Assembly (NCBI GenBank): GCA_050633665.1
Contig: JBOEGY010000008.1
Location: forward strand, 124,001-188,000
Direction of reading: 5' to 3'
DNA length: 64,000 nt
Source of the DNA: JAUIAI01 sp050633665
GTDB lineage: Bacteria; Pseudomonadota; Gammaproteobacteria; Burkholderiales; Burkholderiaceae_E
Part shown: positions 8,778 to 18,007 of the stretch, piece after piece
Layout of the letters: each line of letters opens with the position of its first letter
Position numbering within the stretch: position 1 is the stretch's first letter
The notes under the pieces: generated by a model
What the model was told of the DNA's origin: nothing
What the model saw: only the letters and a program-made list of their open reading frames with translations
Database searches by the model: none
Position numbers and translations under genes: made by a program

Positions 8778-10358
8778 ATGCGTGTCAATCTGCCAGTCAG
8801 CGAGCAGGAATACGTCCTTGGCGACCAGGATTTGCTGGTGTCCGTCACTGACACCAAAGGAAGAATAGAACACTGCAACCAGGCGTTCCTCGCCGCCAGC
8901 GGCTTTGAGGTTAGCGAACTGACTGGCAAGGCACACAATATTATTCGCCATCCGGATATGCCTGAGGAAGCATTTCGCGATATGTGGGCCACGATCTCAG
9001 CCGGGATGCCATGGACGGCAACCGTCAAGAATCGCCGCAAGAACGGCGATTTCTACTGGGTAAAAGCCAATGTCACCCCGCTCGTCTCCGGGAGCGATAC
9101 GCTCGGATATCTATCGGTACGTAGTAAAGCCGCAACGGCCGACATTCAGGCTGCTGAATCCCTCTACGCCCAAATGCGCAGCGAAAAATCGGCCGGAAAA
9201 GTACGCACCCGAATGGACGGGGCCGAGGTCGTCTCCAACAGCCTGGTCGGGCGTCTGCGCCGCCTGCGACCAGATCTGGGGGGCATGATCACACTACTCA
9301 GCCTGACAGCAAGTCTCGCGCTTTTGGGCATGGTTGGGCTTGCAAGCCATTTGTTTGCTGGCGCAACGAATCCAATTTCCCTACCGAGCCTGGTTGCCAT
9401 GCTTGGCGTCGCGATCCTCATTGGCACCGCCACCGGACTTTTGCAGCGAGCGCTGGTCAACGCCAGACTCAAAAAAATTCTGGGTCTGGCGAACCGACTG
9501 GCCGCCTGCGATCTGCACAGCCGCGTCGACTCTGCCGAAACCGGCCTGGTCGGCAAGGTCTACCGGGGAATGGATCAGCTTGGCGCCAACCTGCGCGCCG
9601 TGGTTGGCGATGCGCGCGAACAAGTAAGCCGGATCGGCAACAGCGTGGGCGAAATCGCCAATGGCAATCAAGACCTTTCCGCCCGCACCGAATCCCAGGC
9701 GGCCGGCCTCGAAGAGACATCAGACTCAATGACGCAGATGTCGGCAACAGTAACCGACAATGCTGACAGCGCCCGCCGCGCGGTCGAAATGGCTCGTGAC
9801 GCTGTGCGGGTAACGACTGAAACAGAAGCCCAGATGATGACCCTGAGTTCAACCATGGCAGCTATTGGCGAGTCATCCACCAAGATCGCCGAAATCACCC
9901 AGGTCATTGAGGGCATTTCCTTTCAAACCAATCTGCTTGCACTCAACGCGGCGGTCGAAGCCGCGCGCGCAGGCGAGCAGGGTCGGGGCTTTGCGGTGGT
10001 CGCCGGCGAGGTACGAGCCTTGTCCGGGCGAACCTCGACTGCGGCCAATGAGGTGAAGACACTGGTTGAACAGGCAGCCGAAGGCATTAGCCGCGGCGAA
10101 CAAGCCGTCGATTCAATCGGTAAGAGTGTGCAGCGAGCCGTCGAGACCGTGCAAAGCGTCAGCGAATTGATTGCCGGTGTTGATACACGATCTGAAGCCC
10201 AGGCTGACGGCATTAACCAGATTCGTCAGTCAATCGTCAATCTGGACGCGATCACTCAACAGAACGTCGCGATGGTTGAGGAGCTTGCTGCTGCTTCCAC
10301 CGAACTGGCCGGGCAGGCAAAAGCGGTTACCCAATCAATGTCAACCTTCCGGCTCTGA
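8778..10358 (+). CDS. Aer-like PAS-containing methyl-accepting chemotaxis protein
   Basis: A 526-residue receptor. Residues 1-125 form a PAS domain with the Aer-type signature NIIRHPDMPEEAFRDMW. Two membrane-spanning segments (about 168-190 and 200-222) enclose a short periplasmic loop, and a HAMP-like region and a signalling domain follow. The hairpin tip, from GISFQTNLLALNAAVEAA to VVAGEVR (about 378-415), is the highly conserved CheA/CheW contact. In Aer the PAS domain binds FAD and reports redox or energy state, so energy taxis is likely, though FAD binding is inferred. No C-terminal CheR-tethering pentapeptide is seen. Confidence 0.9.
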   Translation: MRVNLPVSEQEYVLGDQDLLVSVTDTKGRIEHCNQAFLAASGFEVSELTGKAHNIIRHPDMPEEAFRDMWATISAGMPWTATVKNRRKNGDFYWVKANVTPLVSGSDTLGYLSVRSKAATADIQAAESLYAQMRSEKSAGKVRTRMDGAEVVSNSLVGRLRRLRPDLGGMITLLSLTASLALLGMVGLASHLFAGATNPISLPSLVAMLGVAILIGTATGLLQRALVNARLKKILGLANRLAACDLHSRVDSAETGLVGKVYRGMDQLGANLRAVVGDAREQVSRIGNSVGEIANGNQDLSARTESQAAGLEETSDSMTQMSATVTDNADSARRAVEMARDAVRVTTETEAQMMTLSSTMAAIGESSTKIAEITQVIEGISFQTNLLALNAAVEAARAGEQGRGFAVVAGEVRALSGRTSTAANEVKTLVEQAAEGISRGEQAVDSIGKSVQRAVETVQSVSELIAGVDTRSEAQADGINQIRQSIVNLDAITQQNVAMVEELAAASTELAGQAKAVTQSMSTFRL

Positions 10359-10377
10359 ACCTGCTAAGCCACTGTCT

Positions 10378-13300
10378 TCAAAGGCCTTGGGCCAGAAGCT
10401 CAACGACCCGGGTCTGATTGCCCTGCAAGCTGCGGTTGTCACACACATACTGATGCGCTGTCAACGCCAGTCTTTTGCGTAACATCGCATCTTCAACGAG
10501 CCGCACGATCGCCTCATACCAGGCTTGCTCCTCATTGGGTACCACCAGACTATTGTGTTCATGCACCGCCAGCGACTGATAACTCGGGACATCCGAACAA
10601 ATAATCGCCATCCCCAGCGCAGCATATTCGGTGAACTTGAGATCACTTTTTGAGCGGTTGAAGGTATCGTCAACCAACGGGATCAAACCAATGTCCCAGT
10701 TCACGTGATTCACCGCCCAGTCAACAAACGCCGGATACTCGGAAGCGCCCTGCAGATCCAACGACCGCCCGAATAAAACGTCTCTGCCCTCAAAAGCCCC
10801 CACCACTTCAATCTGAACCCGCTCGCCCAGTTGTTTTGCCACCCGCTGCACGGCGGGGGCAATGATTTCCAGATCCTGCTGGTGGGTAGCCGTGCCAATG
10901 TAACCGATCCGGATTACACCGTCGGCATGACAAGGCGTCTCACAGCGAGACAGGTCCGGCAAACCCCAGAGCCGGCTATCGAGGTCGTTCGGCATGATCA
11001 CGATCTGGGTACACAGGCCATCAAGGCGCTGCGCCAGTTCAGGTGTTGAAACCGTAACGACGTCGGTGCAGTCGAGAATGGCTCGAATTCGGGCCTGGGT
11101 CATCTGTGCTTTTTCGACGGTGGCGCGAGTACGCGCCATCAGGCCTTCGGTGTCGAACAAGTCATCATCAAGATCGAAGTACACCTTGCCGCCGGCGTCT
11201 TTCCACGCCCGGCTCCAGGCCTGAATATGATCGATGGAAACATCGACAATATCGCGTTGAAGGTAAGCAATTTTCGCTGATCCCGGTACCGGCAACTTGC
11301 GGTCCCAATACCCCAGGAGATCAATATCGGCCCGGCTTGTCACATCTGGCAAAGCCAGCGGCAAAACGAGACGAATATAGGCCGAGCTACCAGGCATTCC
11401 CCGGCCGCTGATGCCAGGCAGGACAGACACTGTGGGCAGCGCCGCACGCAATCGGCGATCCAGCACTTTGATCGATTGCCGCAACCGACGTGTTCGTGAG
11501 TCTCGCGCCGCCGCCTGCGATACTCGAGCAACGCGGGCATCGCCGTGTATACCGGCCAACGCGCGGGTCGCCTTGATGCCGGGCAGATCCGATAACTGCG
11601 CTGCACCGGCTGCAGCCAAATGCTGGAAGACGAACGTATTATCCGCGATTACAATGCCGAACCCGGCATCGGTAGCGCGCAAGGAAAAATCGAAATCGTG
11701 GCCGATCGCATCGGGAAATAGTTGCTCATCAAATCCGCCAATGGCAGTCAGCGCAGCCCGGGTAACGCCCAGACAGAACCCGCCGACAACAGGCACTCTT
11801 GATACGGCACCGTAAACAGCTATTTGTTCGCAGTGCTGGTCCAGATCGGTCACGCCCATGCCCGGGGGCAGGACATTAATCCCCGTGTAACGGTGAGCCG
11901 GACTGACATCAATAACGCTCTGAGTGGCCGCCGCGTTGGTCACCGGTCCGACCAAACCGGCACCCGGTGTGCTGAACACGACATGAGCCAGTTTGCGGGC
12001 CCAGTCAGCAGCCACACTGACCTGAGCATCCAACAGAAGCACCAGATCCCCGCCAGACGCCTCCAGGCCGCGATTAAGCGCCGCTGTGCGACTACAATCG
12101 GGCGGACATTCGATCAGCTCTGCCCAGGCATATTGCTCACAAACCGCTTGCATCATCCGCGCGGCAGCCGGCAGACAGTCGTGATTAACCACCAGCAAGC
12201 GAACGCCAGCCGGCAGCAGAGTTCCGATCACTGCCTCCAGCGACCGGGCCGGCTGGCGATGCTCATGACTGGCATAGAACACAACATCGATCTGCTTGTC
12301 ATTGACCCCGGCAAGCGCCTGATCACGATGCAACGCGAAACTGTCGCCGCAAGACGGATCAACCGCGGCCGGGTTGAATTCAGCTTCCAGTGCCCGGGTT
12401 GTCGGGCGCTCCAGTGCCGGCTGCGCAATGGCCAGGCTGTAGTGGTCAGACACCCCAAGATCAACTTCCGCCAGCCGGTGCCATGGCACGCCGGTTTGAT
12501 CCAGCGCCGGATTCAACGACAACTGATCGCAATAGCTGTAGCGGTCAATTAAGCACCACCAGGCTGTCAGCAGACGCTGTGCGCTCATCTGCCGCAGATC
12601 AATGAAGAACCAGGCCGGGTCAATCAGATCGTCATGAACATATCCGGCCGCTTCAAGCGCGGCCACCTGCTCGCGGATCGGCGCTGCTTCGCCCGGATAC
12701 TGATTCATGCAGTAGTCGGCTTCCTCGTACAGGGTAGACCAGCTCTGATTGGCCAGCGCGCCAAATGGCTTTTCGCTTGCCAGGAAAACCTCAAGTGTTT
12801 GCTGAAGCATTCCATGGAGTTGCATTCCCGGCTCGACCCAGATTGCGACATCGTAGGCGGACAACAACTGATGGGGATGGGTCTTGATATAGCGAAGCGC
12901 TCGTTCCTCATTGGCCGCGCTAAAAGGCAACGGCGCAAACTGCCAGATACCGACATCAACCTGTTCCCGGTCAGTAAAACACCAGTAATCGAAGTCCGGA
13001 TTGATTCGTGCCGGCTGAAGAACCAGCGCATCATCGCCAATTGCCGCGCTGTAGACCGCCACCCGCAAGCCACGGTCCGGCCGGCGTCGTCTGGTCTCCT
13101 GATAGTCGGCTATCTGCCGTTTGAACTGATCGACGTGATTGAGTCTCCCGGCGTTGCTCTGCTCAATACGCCCAAGACCTGCTGTATTGCCAGATCTTGC
13201 CTGAACTTTTTTACGACTGACTTGCGATTGCGACGGTCGGGGGTGACGGCCCGACTTCTTCCCGTGCAGGATGTAATGCTGTAACGGGTTCACGCGCGCC

Positions 13301-13890
13301 CTGGCAACATCGGGGTATTGCTCCAGATACCAGCGGGAATCGAAACGGGCCGATGGCTGATACCCAAGATCGGCACCAATCGTTACATAGTGGCGCGCCG
13401 GGTCTAATCCGCTGGCGGCAGCGTCCGGATAGGTTTTCAGGTACCAGGGCGCGTCGAACAAGTCGCTGGTCCGCACGAGTTTGATCGCCTTCAGCGACCG
13501 GACCCACTGCTTAAGCGCTTTCGGACTCGCGATAAATCTTGGCAGGCTGATCAAATCAACCCGGCTGGCTGAGCGCAACAGACGCAGCGACCGGGCCGTC
13601 GCGCGAAACGGCGCGGTCAGGCGCCATGAGCTGGAATGGCGCAGGCTGCGAAGCTCCCCCTGCACCTTGACCAGCTCAGCCTCGGCCCGTCCGGCTTGCT
13701 GTTGCAGCTCATCCATTCGCTGCCGCGACGACATCATTTGGTCGTGCGCCTGATTTAATCCTCGTCCCGATTCAGACCCTGTCTTGCTTTCACCCATGCC
13801 CTGCAACCCATGTGAAGCCCTTGCCATCCTGGCAAGCGCGGGACTATTAACAGGCGAGATCCTAACATCGGGGCGAACCGCGCCTGGCAC
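10378..13890 (-). CDS. Large multidomain glycosyltransferase (coiled coil, DUF616-like, GT2, GT4-like)
   Basis: A protein of up to 1170 residues. An N-terminal coiled coil ends in LRHSSSWRLTAP, a linker common in surface-polysaccharide glycosyltransferases. Two copies of a motif of the type FDxxWYLxxYPD...HYxxxG follow (about 140-215). A DUF616/TOD1-like domain (about 265-500) with DYWCFTD comes next. A GT2-like domain (about 530-780) carries AALNRGLEASGGDLVLLLDAQ, and a GT4-like C-terminus (about 845-1170) carries IGYIGTATHQQDL. It probably builds or decorates an O-antigen, capsule or glycan. GTG 13890 is the longest start; ATG 13827 and ATG 13797 (MGESKTG) are alternatives, and none has a strong ribosome site. 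It lies 15 bp after the PLP-enzyme gene. Confidence 0.82.
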   Translation of the reverse strand: MPGAVRPDVRISPVNSPALARMARASHGLQGMGESKTGSESGRGLNQAHDQMMSSRQRMDELQQQAGRAEAELVKVQGELRSLRHSSSWRLTAPFRATARSLRLLRSASRVDLISLPRFIASPKALKQWVRSLKAIKLVRTSDLFDAPWYLKTYPDAAASGLDPARHYVTIGADLGYQPSARFDSRWYLEQYPDVARARVNPLQHYILHGKKSGRHPRPSQSQVSRKKVQARSGNTAGLGRIEQSNAGRLNHVDQFKRQIADYQETRRRRPDRGLRVAVYSAAIGDDALVLQPARINPDFDYWCFTDREQVDVGIWQFAPLPFSAANEERALRYIKTHPHQLLSAYDVAIWVEPGMQLHGMLQQTLEVFLASEKPFGALANQSWSTLYEEADYCMNQYPGEAAPIREQVAALEAAGYVHDDLIDPAWFFIDLRQMSAQRLLTAWWCLIDRYSYCDQLSLNPALDQTGVPWHRLAEVDLGVSDHYSLAIAQPALERPTTRALEAEFNPAAVDPSCGDSFALHRDQALAGVNDKQIDVVFYASHEHRQPARSLEAVIGTLLPAGVRLLVVNHDCLPAAARMMQAVCEQYAWAELIECPPDCSRTAALNRGLEASGGDLVLLLDAQVSVAADWARKLAHVVFSTPGAGLVGPVTNAAATQSVIDVSPAHRYTGINVLPPGMGVTDLDQHCEQIAVYGAVSRVPVVGGFCLGVTRAALTAIGGFDEQLFPDAIGHDFDFSLRATDAGFGIVIADNTFVFQHLAAAGAAQLSDLPGIKATRALAGIHGDARVARVSQAAARDSRTRRLRQSIKVLDRRLRAALPTVSVLPGISGRGMPGSSAYIRLVLPLALPDVTSRADIDLLGYWDRKLPVPGSAKIAYLQRDIVDVSIDHIQAWSRAWKDAGGKVYFDLDDDLFDTEGLMARTRATVEKAQMTQARIRAILDCTDVVTVSTPELAQRLDGLCTQIVIMPNDLDSRLWGLPDLSRCETPCHADGVIRIGYIGTATHQQDLEIIAPAVQRVAKQLGERVQIEVVGAFEGRDVLFGRSLDLQGASEYPAFVDWAVNHVNWDIGLIPLVDDTFNRSKSDLKFTEYAALGMAIICSDVPSYQSLAVHEHNSLVVPNEEQAWYEAIVRLVEDAMLRKRLALTAHQYVCDNRSLQGNQTRVVELLAQGL

Positions 13891-13905
13891 CGGGGGCTGA
13901 CTCCG

Positions 13906-15093
13906 TTAAACCGCGCCGCGACCCTCAACAGCCCAGATATCAACCAGGCGATCGCCGTCGATTACGTGAATTCGATCATAGAGATTGACCGTCGGGTCGC
14001 AATGCGGCGGCCGCACTCGAACCAGTGTTTCAAGCGGTAACACCGGCGACTGACTTGATGGCGCATCATTTGGCACATCAGCCAGCCGAATCAATCCGTG
14101 CTCATCGCCCTGAAAAAAATACTCAGCACCGTCGGCCGGCCCGCCGCAAACGACTGGCGATAGTCCACCCATGGAAAACCGCTTCGTCCCAGCATCGGTT
14201 GTGACGAAACCAGGGTGATTGGCGCCGATTACACGGGTCATCACCCATAGCGATTGCTCAAACGGTTGCTCTGCAGCGTCGCTCAGATCGACAGCGCCGT
14301 ATTCAATGTCCATTAGCAGGTAACTGCCCACTTGCAGTTCTGAGTAAACGCCGGCACCGAGATCGATGGCCGATGATCCGGTTCCGCCTCCCGAGACAAT
14401 CAGGTCTGAAACACCCAGTCCCCGAATAGCGGCCACGAGTCGCTCAATACGCTGGTTGGCACTCGCAACCGCGAGCTGCCGCTCGGCATAGTCTGCAATG
14501 TGTTGCAACGTACCCGCGTACGCAAACACGCCAACCAGTTCGAGATGCGTCGCCGCTTTCGCCGCGCGCGCTAGAGCCAGTGCCTCGTCTACCGTACGCG
14601 CGCCAATACGGTGGGCGCCAATATCCAGACCTACCATCACCTGCAAGACCAGCCCGGCATGCTTCATCAGGGCGGCCAACGTGTTGAGATTGTCGGGACT
14701 GTCAATCACAATCTTGATCTGCTCACTCTGCTGACGCAGTTGGAGCAGGCGCTCCGGCTTGCCCGGACCAATTGCCGGAGACGTAATGAGAATATCTTCT
14801 ATCCCTCCGGCCAGCAGTGGCGCGGCTTCGCCAAGCGTTGCGGTACACATGCCAACCGCGCCGCCAGCGAGCTGTCGCCGGGCGATTTCCAGACACTTGT
14901 GGGTCTTGGCGTGGGGTCTTAAATCAACCTGGCGTGCCCGAGCCAGCCCGGCCATTTTGTCAATATTGCGTTCCATGGCCGGCAGGTCGACCACCAGACA
15001 CGGAGTCATCAGTTGGGTCACACCACCAGCCTGGTTCAGCAAGACCTGGTTGGGATTCGAAAAATCAGCGAATGTTGGAGCGGTCGAGTTCAT
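13906..15093 (-). CDS. D-threonine aldolase / D-serine dehydratase-like PLP enzyme
   Basis: A 395-residue fold-type III enzyme. The N-terminal alanine-racemase-like barrel carries the PLP lysine in RPHAKTHK (about residue 60) with the expected TPCLVVDLPAMERNI upstream. The C-terminal beta domain contains PPHCDPTVNLYD, the His/Cys pair that binds the divalent metal in D-threonine aldolases and eukaryotic-type D-serine dehydratases. The reaction would be metal- and PLP-dependent cleavage or dehydration of a D-3-hydroxy amino acid. It lies between an MFS transporter and a glycosyltransferase in a minus-strand run from phaA. The choice between aldolase and dehydratase cannot be made from sequence alone. 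Confidence 0.82.
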   Translation of the reverse strand: MNSTAPTFADFSNPNQVLLNQAGGVTQLMTPCLVVDLPAMERNIDKMAGLARARQVDLRPHAKTHKCLEIARRQLAGGAVGMCTATLGEAAPLLAGGIEDILITSPAIGPGKPERLLQLRQQSEQIKIVIDSPDNLNTLAALMKHAGLVLQVMVGLDIGAHRIGARTVDEALALARAAKAATHLELVGVFAYAGTLQHIADYAERQLAVASANQRIERLVAAIRGLGVSDLIVSGGGTGSSAIDLGAGVYSELQVGSYLLMDIEYGAVDLSDAAEQPFEQSLWVMTRVIGANHPGFVTTDAGTKRFSMGGLSPVVCGGPADGAEYFFQGDEHGLIRLADVPNDAPSSQSPVLPLETLVRVRPPHCDPTVNLYDRIHVIDGDRLVDIWAVEGRGAV

Positions 15094-15137
15094 TGGGCCA
15101 GTGTAGCCCGGTTCGGCCGCCAGGCAGGCTCGTCCTG

Positions 15138-16376
15138 TCAGGACGAAGCTGAGGCAGCAGCTCCACCCGGGCCGGCGCCGATATCAGCCTGGCTTCTATC
15201 ACTGATCAGTAACAGGATAGCGGCAGTTGCTGCTGCTAGTGCCAACACAACAAACGCAGCCGAGAAACTGCCCAGTTGCGAGACGATCGCCGCAACCAGA
15301 ACCGGGCCGCCCATAGCGCCCAGAAACGTCAGAAACTGAACGCCACCGGTGACTGTCGCCAACTCCGACTTGCCAGCCTGATTAATCAGCTCAGCATAAA
15401 AGACACCATTCCAGCCGATGCCAGTCGCTGAACAGGCAACACAGGCGAGAATCAACGCGGCCATCGGCCAGCCGGTCGGCACCAACGCCAGAGCCAGACA
15501 AGACACCGCCGTGCCCAGACCCAGTTGTCCGAGAAGCCGGGCCGGCTTACCGGTGCGGTCAGCCAACCAGCCCCAGGTGGGTCGCGCAACAATACTGGTG
15601 ACCTGGGCGGCCGCAAGAATTGCCGCGGCATGAGCCAGTTGCATCGAATGGGTCTCAGTCAGATGCGCCACCATAAAAGTGATGAGGCTTACCTGAATCA
15701 TCGCGTAGATCAACGAGACCAACGCCAGGCGGCGCAGGTTGGGCCGGGCAAAAACCTGCCCGAGCGGACGAAACAATTCGCCCACGTTAAACCGTAAAGT
15801 GCTGACCAGCGAGTGATCAAAAATGCGGACGGTCGGCTGCAGAGCCAGACCGATAACAAAGCACAATCCGGCCCCGCAGTAGGCGGCAAATTCCCAGCCA
15901 CCCCAGTGGTATAGCCACGGCCCCATGCTGCCAGCCAACGCAATACCTAGCGGGACACCGGTTTGTTTGAGCGAAAAAATCAGACCACGCCGATGGCTGG
16001 GCGTGTGTTCGCCGAGAATTGCGGCCGATGTGGGATTAGTCAGCCCGTAAGCGAGCCCAATGAGCACTGCGGCGAGCGCCATCGCGAGCAGGTTTTGCAC
16101 AGTCAGCAATGCAAGCGCCGCCGCACACAGAAACATGGCCGCCTGACTCATGCGGATCGGACCGAAACGCGGGACGTAACTACTGCTCAGAAGCCCCGAC
16201 AACATGGCCAGGATATAAGCCAGCCCAATCAGGTAGCCGACTTGCTCAACCCGATAGCCCAGCAGCGGCGCAACCACCGGCGCGAGCACCGGGGGCAACG
16301 CAAGCGTCATCGCTGTTAGCGTCTGAACCGCCAGCGTCGCCGCCAGCGCCACAAACGGTCGTTGGCTCCGACTCAA
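15138..16376 (-). CDS. Major facilitator superfamily transporter
   Basis: A 412-residue protein with about twelve hydrophobic helices and the MFS loop 2-3 signature region (GLLSSSYVPRFGPIRMS). A second such region, WGWLADRTGKPARLLG, lies in the C-terminal half. The start is a TTG that overlaps the stop of phaA (TTGA), indicating coupling. The gene is followed 44 bp later by the D-amino-acid-type PLP enzyme, so it may import or export the substrate of that enzyme. No residues identify the substrate. Confidence 0.85.
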   Translation of the reverse strand: MSRSQRPFVALAATLAVQTLTAMTLALPPVLAPVVAPLLGYRVEQVGYLIGLAYILAMLSGLLSSSYVPRFGPIRMSQAAMFLCAAALALLTVQNLLAMALAAVLIGLAYGLTNPTSAAILGEHTPSHRRGLIFSLKQTGVPLGIALAGSMGPWLYHWGGWEFAAYCGAGLCFVIGLALQPTVRIFDHSLVSTLRFNVGELFRPLGQVFARPNLRRLALVSLIYAMIQVSLITFMVAHLTETHSMQLAHAAAILAAAQVTSIVARPTWGWLADRTGKPARLLGQLGLGTAVSCLALALVPTGWPMAALILACVACSATGIGWNGVFYAELINQAGKSELATVTGGVQFLTFLGAMGGPVLVAAIVSQLGSFSAAFVVLALAAATAAILLLISDRSQADIGAGPGGAAASASS

Positions 16377-17548
16377 TCGCGCTCAACACACATGGCCACG
16401 CCCATGCCGCCGCCAATGCACAGAGTCGCCAGACCTTTCTTGGCACCGCGCCGCTGCATTTCAAACAACAAAGTATTCAGCACGCGGCAGCCGGAGGCAC
16501 CAATCGGGTGCCCGATCGCGATCGCGCCACCGTTGACATTGACGATATCCGGGTTCCAGCCCATCTCTTTATTGACCGCACAGGCCTGCGCCGCAAACGC
16601 TTCATTCGCCTCGACCAGATCGAGATCACCAACCGACCAGCCCGCTTTTTTCAGTGCCAATTGCGAAGCCGGGATCGGGCCACTACCCATCACCTTGGGA
16701 TCAACGCCGGCGGTTGCATAAGAGGCGATTCGGGCGAGCGGCGCAATTCCTCGGCGCTTGGCTTCATCCGCTGACATCACCAGCGCAACCGCAGCGCCAT
16801 CGTTCAGACCAGAAGCATTACCGGCGGTGACTGTGCCTTCCTTATCAAACGCCGGTCGCAGTTTCTGCATGCTTTCAAGCGTTGCCCCGTGACGAATGTA
16901 TTCATCCTGATCGACGACGGTTTCGCCTTTGCGCGTCTTGACGGTGAAAGCGGCAATCTCGTCTTCAAATCTGCCCGCCTTTTGAGCGGCCTCAGCCTTG
17001 TTCTGGCTGGCCAGCGCAAACTCGTCCTGCTGAGCGCGGCTGATTTCCCATTGCTTGGCGACGTTTTCGGCAGTCGTACCCATGTGATAGCCATTGAACG
17101 CGTCCCACAAGCCGTCTTTGATCATGGTGTCGATGAACTTCATGTCGCCCATCTTCTGACCAGGGCGCATTAGAGCCGCATGGGTGGACATCGACATACT
17201 CTCCTGCCCGCCAGCCACGACGATGGCCGCATCGCCCAGAGCAACATGCTGAGCCGCCAGCGCGACCGCCCGCAAGCCGGAACCGCAAACCTGGTTGATT
17301 CCCCAGGCCGCACTGCCAATCGGCAGGCCGGCATTGATATGCGCCTGACGGGCCGGGTTCTGCCCCTGCGCCGCGGTCAGGACCTGACCGAGAATGGTTT
17401 CTGAGACATCTGCCGGATCGACCCCGGCACGTTCCAGCACCGCCTGAATCGCAGTAGCGCCGAGATCATGAGCCGGAACCGCGCCGAACGCACCGTTGAA
17501 TGATCCGACCGGCGTGCGGGCGGCAGAGGCAATCACAATCTGGGACAT
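16373..17548 (-). CDS. phaA: Acetyl-CoA acetyltransferase (beta-ketothiolase)
   Basis: A 391-residue thiolase that condenses two acetyl-CoA to acetoacetyl-CoA. Cys88 (NQVCGSGL) is the acyl-accepting residue; His in GHPIGASGCR and Cys in LCIGGGMG complete the active site. A strong ribosome site, AAAGGAG, lies 6 bp before the ATG. It is closely similar in layout to PhaA enzymes and is the expected first step for the phaC-phaB pair 9 kb away, although it could also serve fatty-acid metabolism. It heads a minus-strand run that continues through MFS, PLP enzyme and glycosyltransferase. Confidence 0.92.
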   Translation of the reverse strand: MSQIVIASAARTPVGSFNGAFGAVPAHDLGATAIQAVLERAGVDPADVSETILGQVLTAAQGQNPARQAHINAGLPIGSAAWGINQVCGSGLRAVALAAQHVALGDAAIVVAGGQESMSMSTHAALMRPGQKMGDMKFIDTMIKDGLWDAFNGYHMGTTAENVAKQWEISRAQQDEFALASQNKAEAAQKAGRFEDEIAAFTVKTRKGETVVDQDEYIRHGATLESMQKLRPAFDKEGTVTAGNASGLNDGAAVALVMSADEAKRRGIAPLARIASYATAGVDPKVMGSGPIPASQLALKKAGWSVGDLDLVEANEAFAAQACAVNKEMGWNPDIVNVNGGAIAIGHPIGASGCRVLNTLLFEMQRRGAKKGLATLCIGGGMGVAMCVERD

Positions 17549-17766
17549 GGAATTCTCCTTTGGTTCTTAGGCGATCGGCCCAACCGGGCCGGTTAATTGC
17601 GCATATTGTGCACTGCAACAAGCCAATTGACAAGCTCTGACAGTCATCAGAAGTGTCCACTGTAGCCTGCAAACGACCGCCAGTTCGACAACCCCCACAA
17701 GCCTGTCTCGATGCAAATTCGTGCTCAGCCGGCAAGTTTCATTTGTCCTGCTAGAATCGCGTGCTC

Positions 17767-17856
17767 GGAGAGGTGGATGAGTGGTTTAAATCGCACGCCT
17801 GGAAAGCGTGTTCAGGGTCAAACCTGACGCGGGTTCGAATCCCGCCCTCTCCGCCA
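17767..17856 (+). tRNA. tRNA-Ser (anticodon GGA)
   Basis: A class II tRNA with acceptor stem GGAGAGG (17767-17773) pairing CCTCTCC (17846-17852), discriminator G and encoded CCA to 17856. The anticodon stem CACGC/GCGTG encloses loop CTGGAAA, so the anticodon is GGA at 17801-17803 (Ser, UCC/UCU codons). A long variable arm precedes the T-arm GGGTTCGAATCCC. The last 14 bases are duplicated at 33992-34005: this is the integration site of the element. The tRNA remains intact. Confidence 0.97.
17843..17856 (+). repeat. attL: 14-bp direct repeat in tRNA 3' end
   Basis: CGCCCTCTCCGCCA forms the 3' half of the acceptor stem and CCA of tRNA-Ser. The identical sequence recurs at 33992-34005. This is the crossover identity block left by integrase-mediated insertion. 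Confidence 0.88.
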
Positions 17857-17922
17857 GCAGCGCTTGTACATTAACAATACAAATCAAATACTTGCGCAAA
17901 CTTTACATTTGCAAACAGGCAA

Positions 17923-17968
17923 TTTTTACCCGTTTATTTACCCGCTATAACTAGTGCACCGGGTAAAT
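17923..17968. repeat. Left cluster of putative integrase arm-type sites
   Basis: Three copies of a short motif lie 67-112 bp inside attL: TTTTTACCCG (17923-17932) and TATTTACCCG (17935-17944) in direct order, and CCGGGTAAAT (17959-17968) inverted. The same motif occurs three times inside the right end. Clustered short repeats near both att sites are the pattern of integrase N-terminal-domain (arm) binding sites. Confidence 0.6.
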
Positions 17969-18007
17969 GAAGTGGGCGTTGAGTTGGCTGACCAATTGGA
18001 GAGCTCA

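Noticed and set aside
11824..12552. 242-codon plus-strand ORF
   Set aside because: Antisense to the glycosyltransferase, in a GC-rich frame shadow with no ribosome site or motif.
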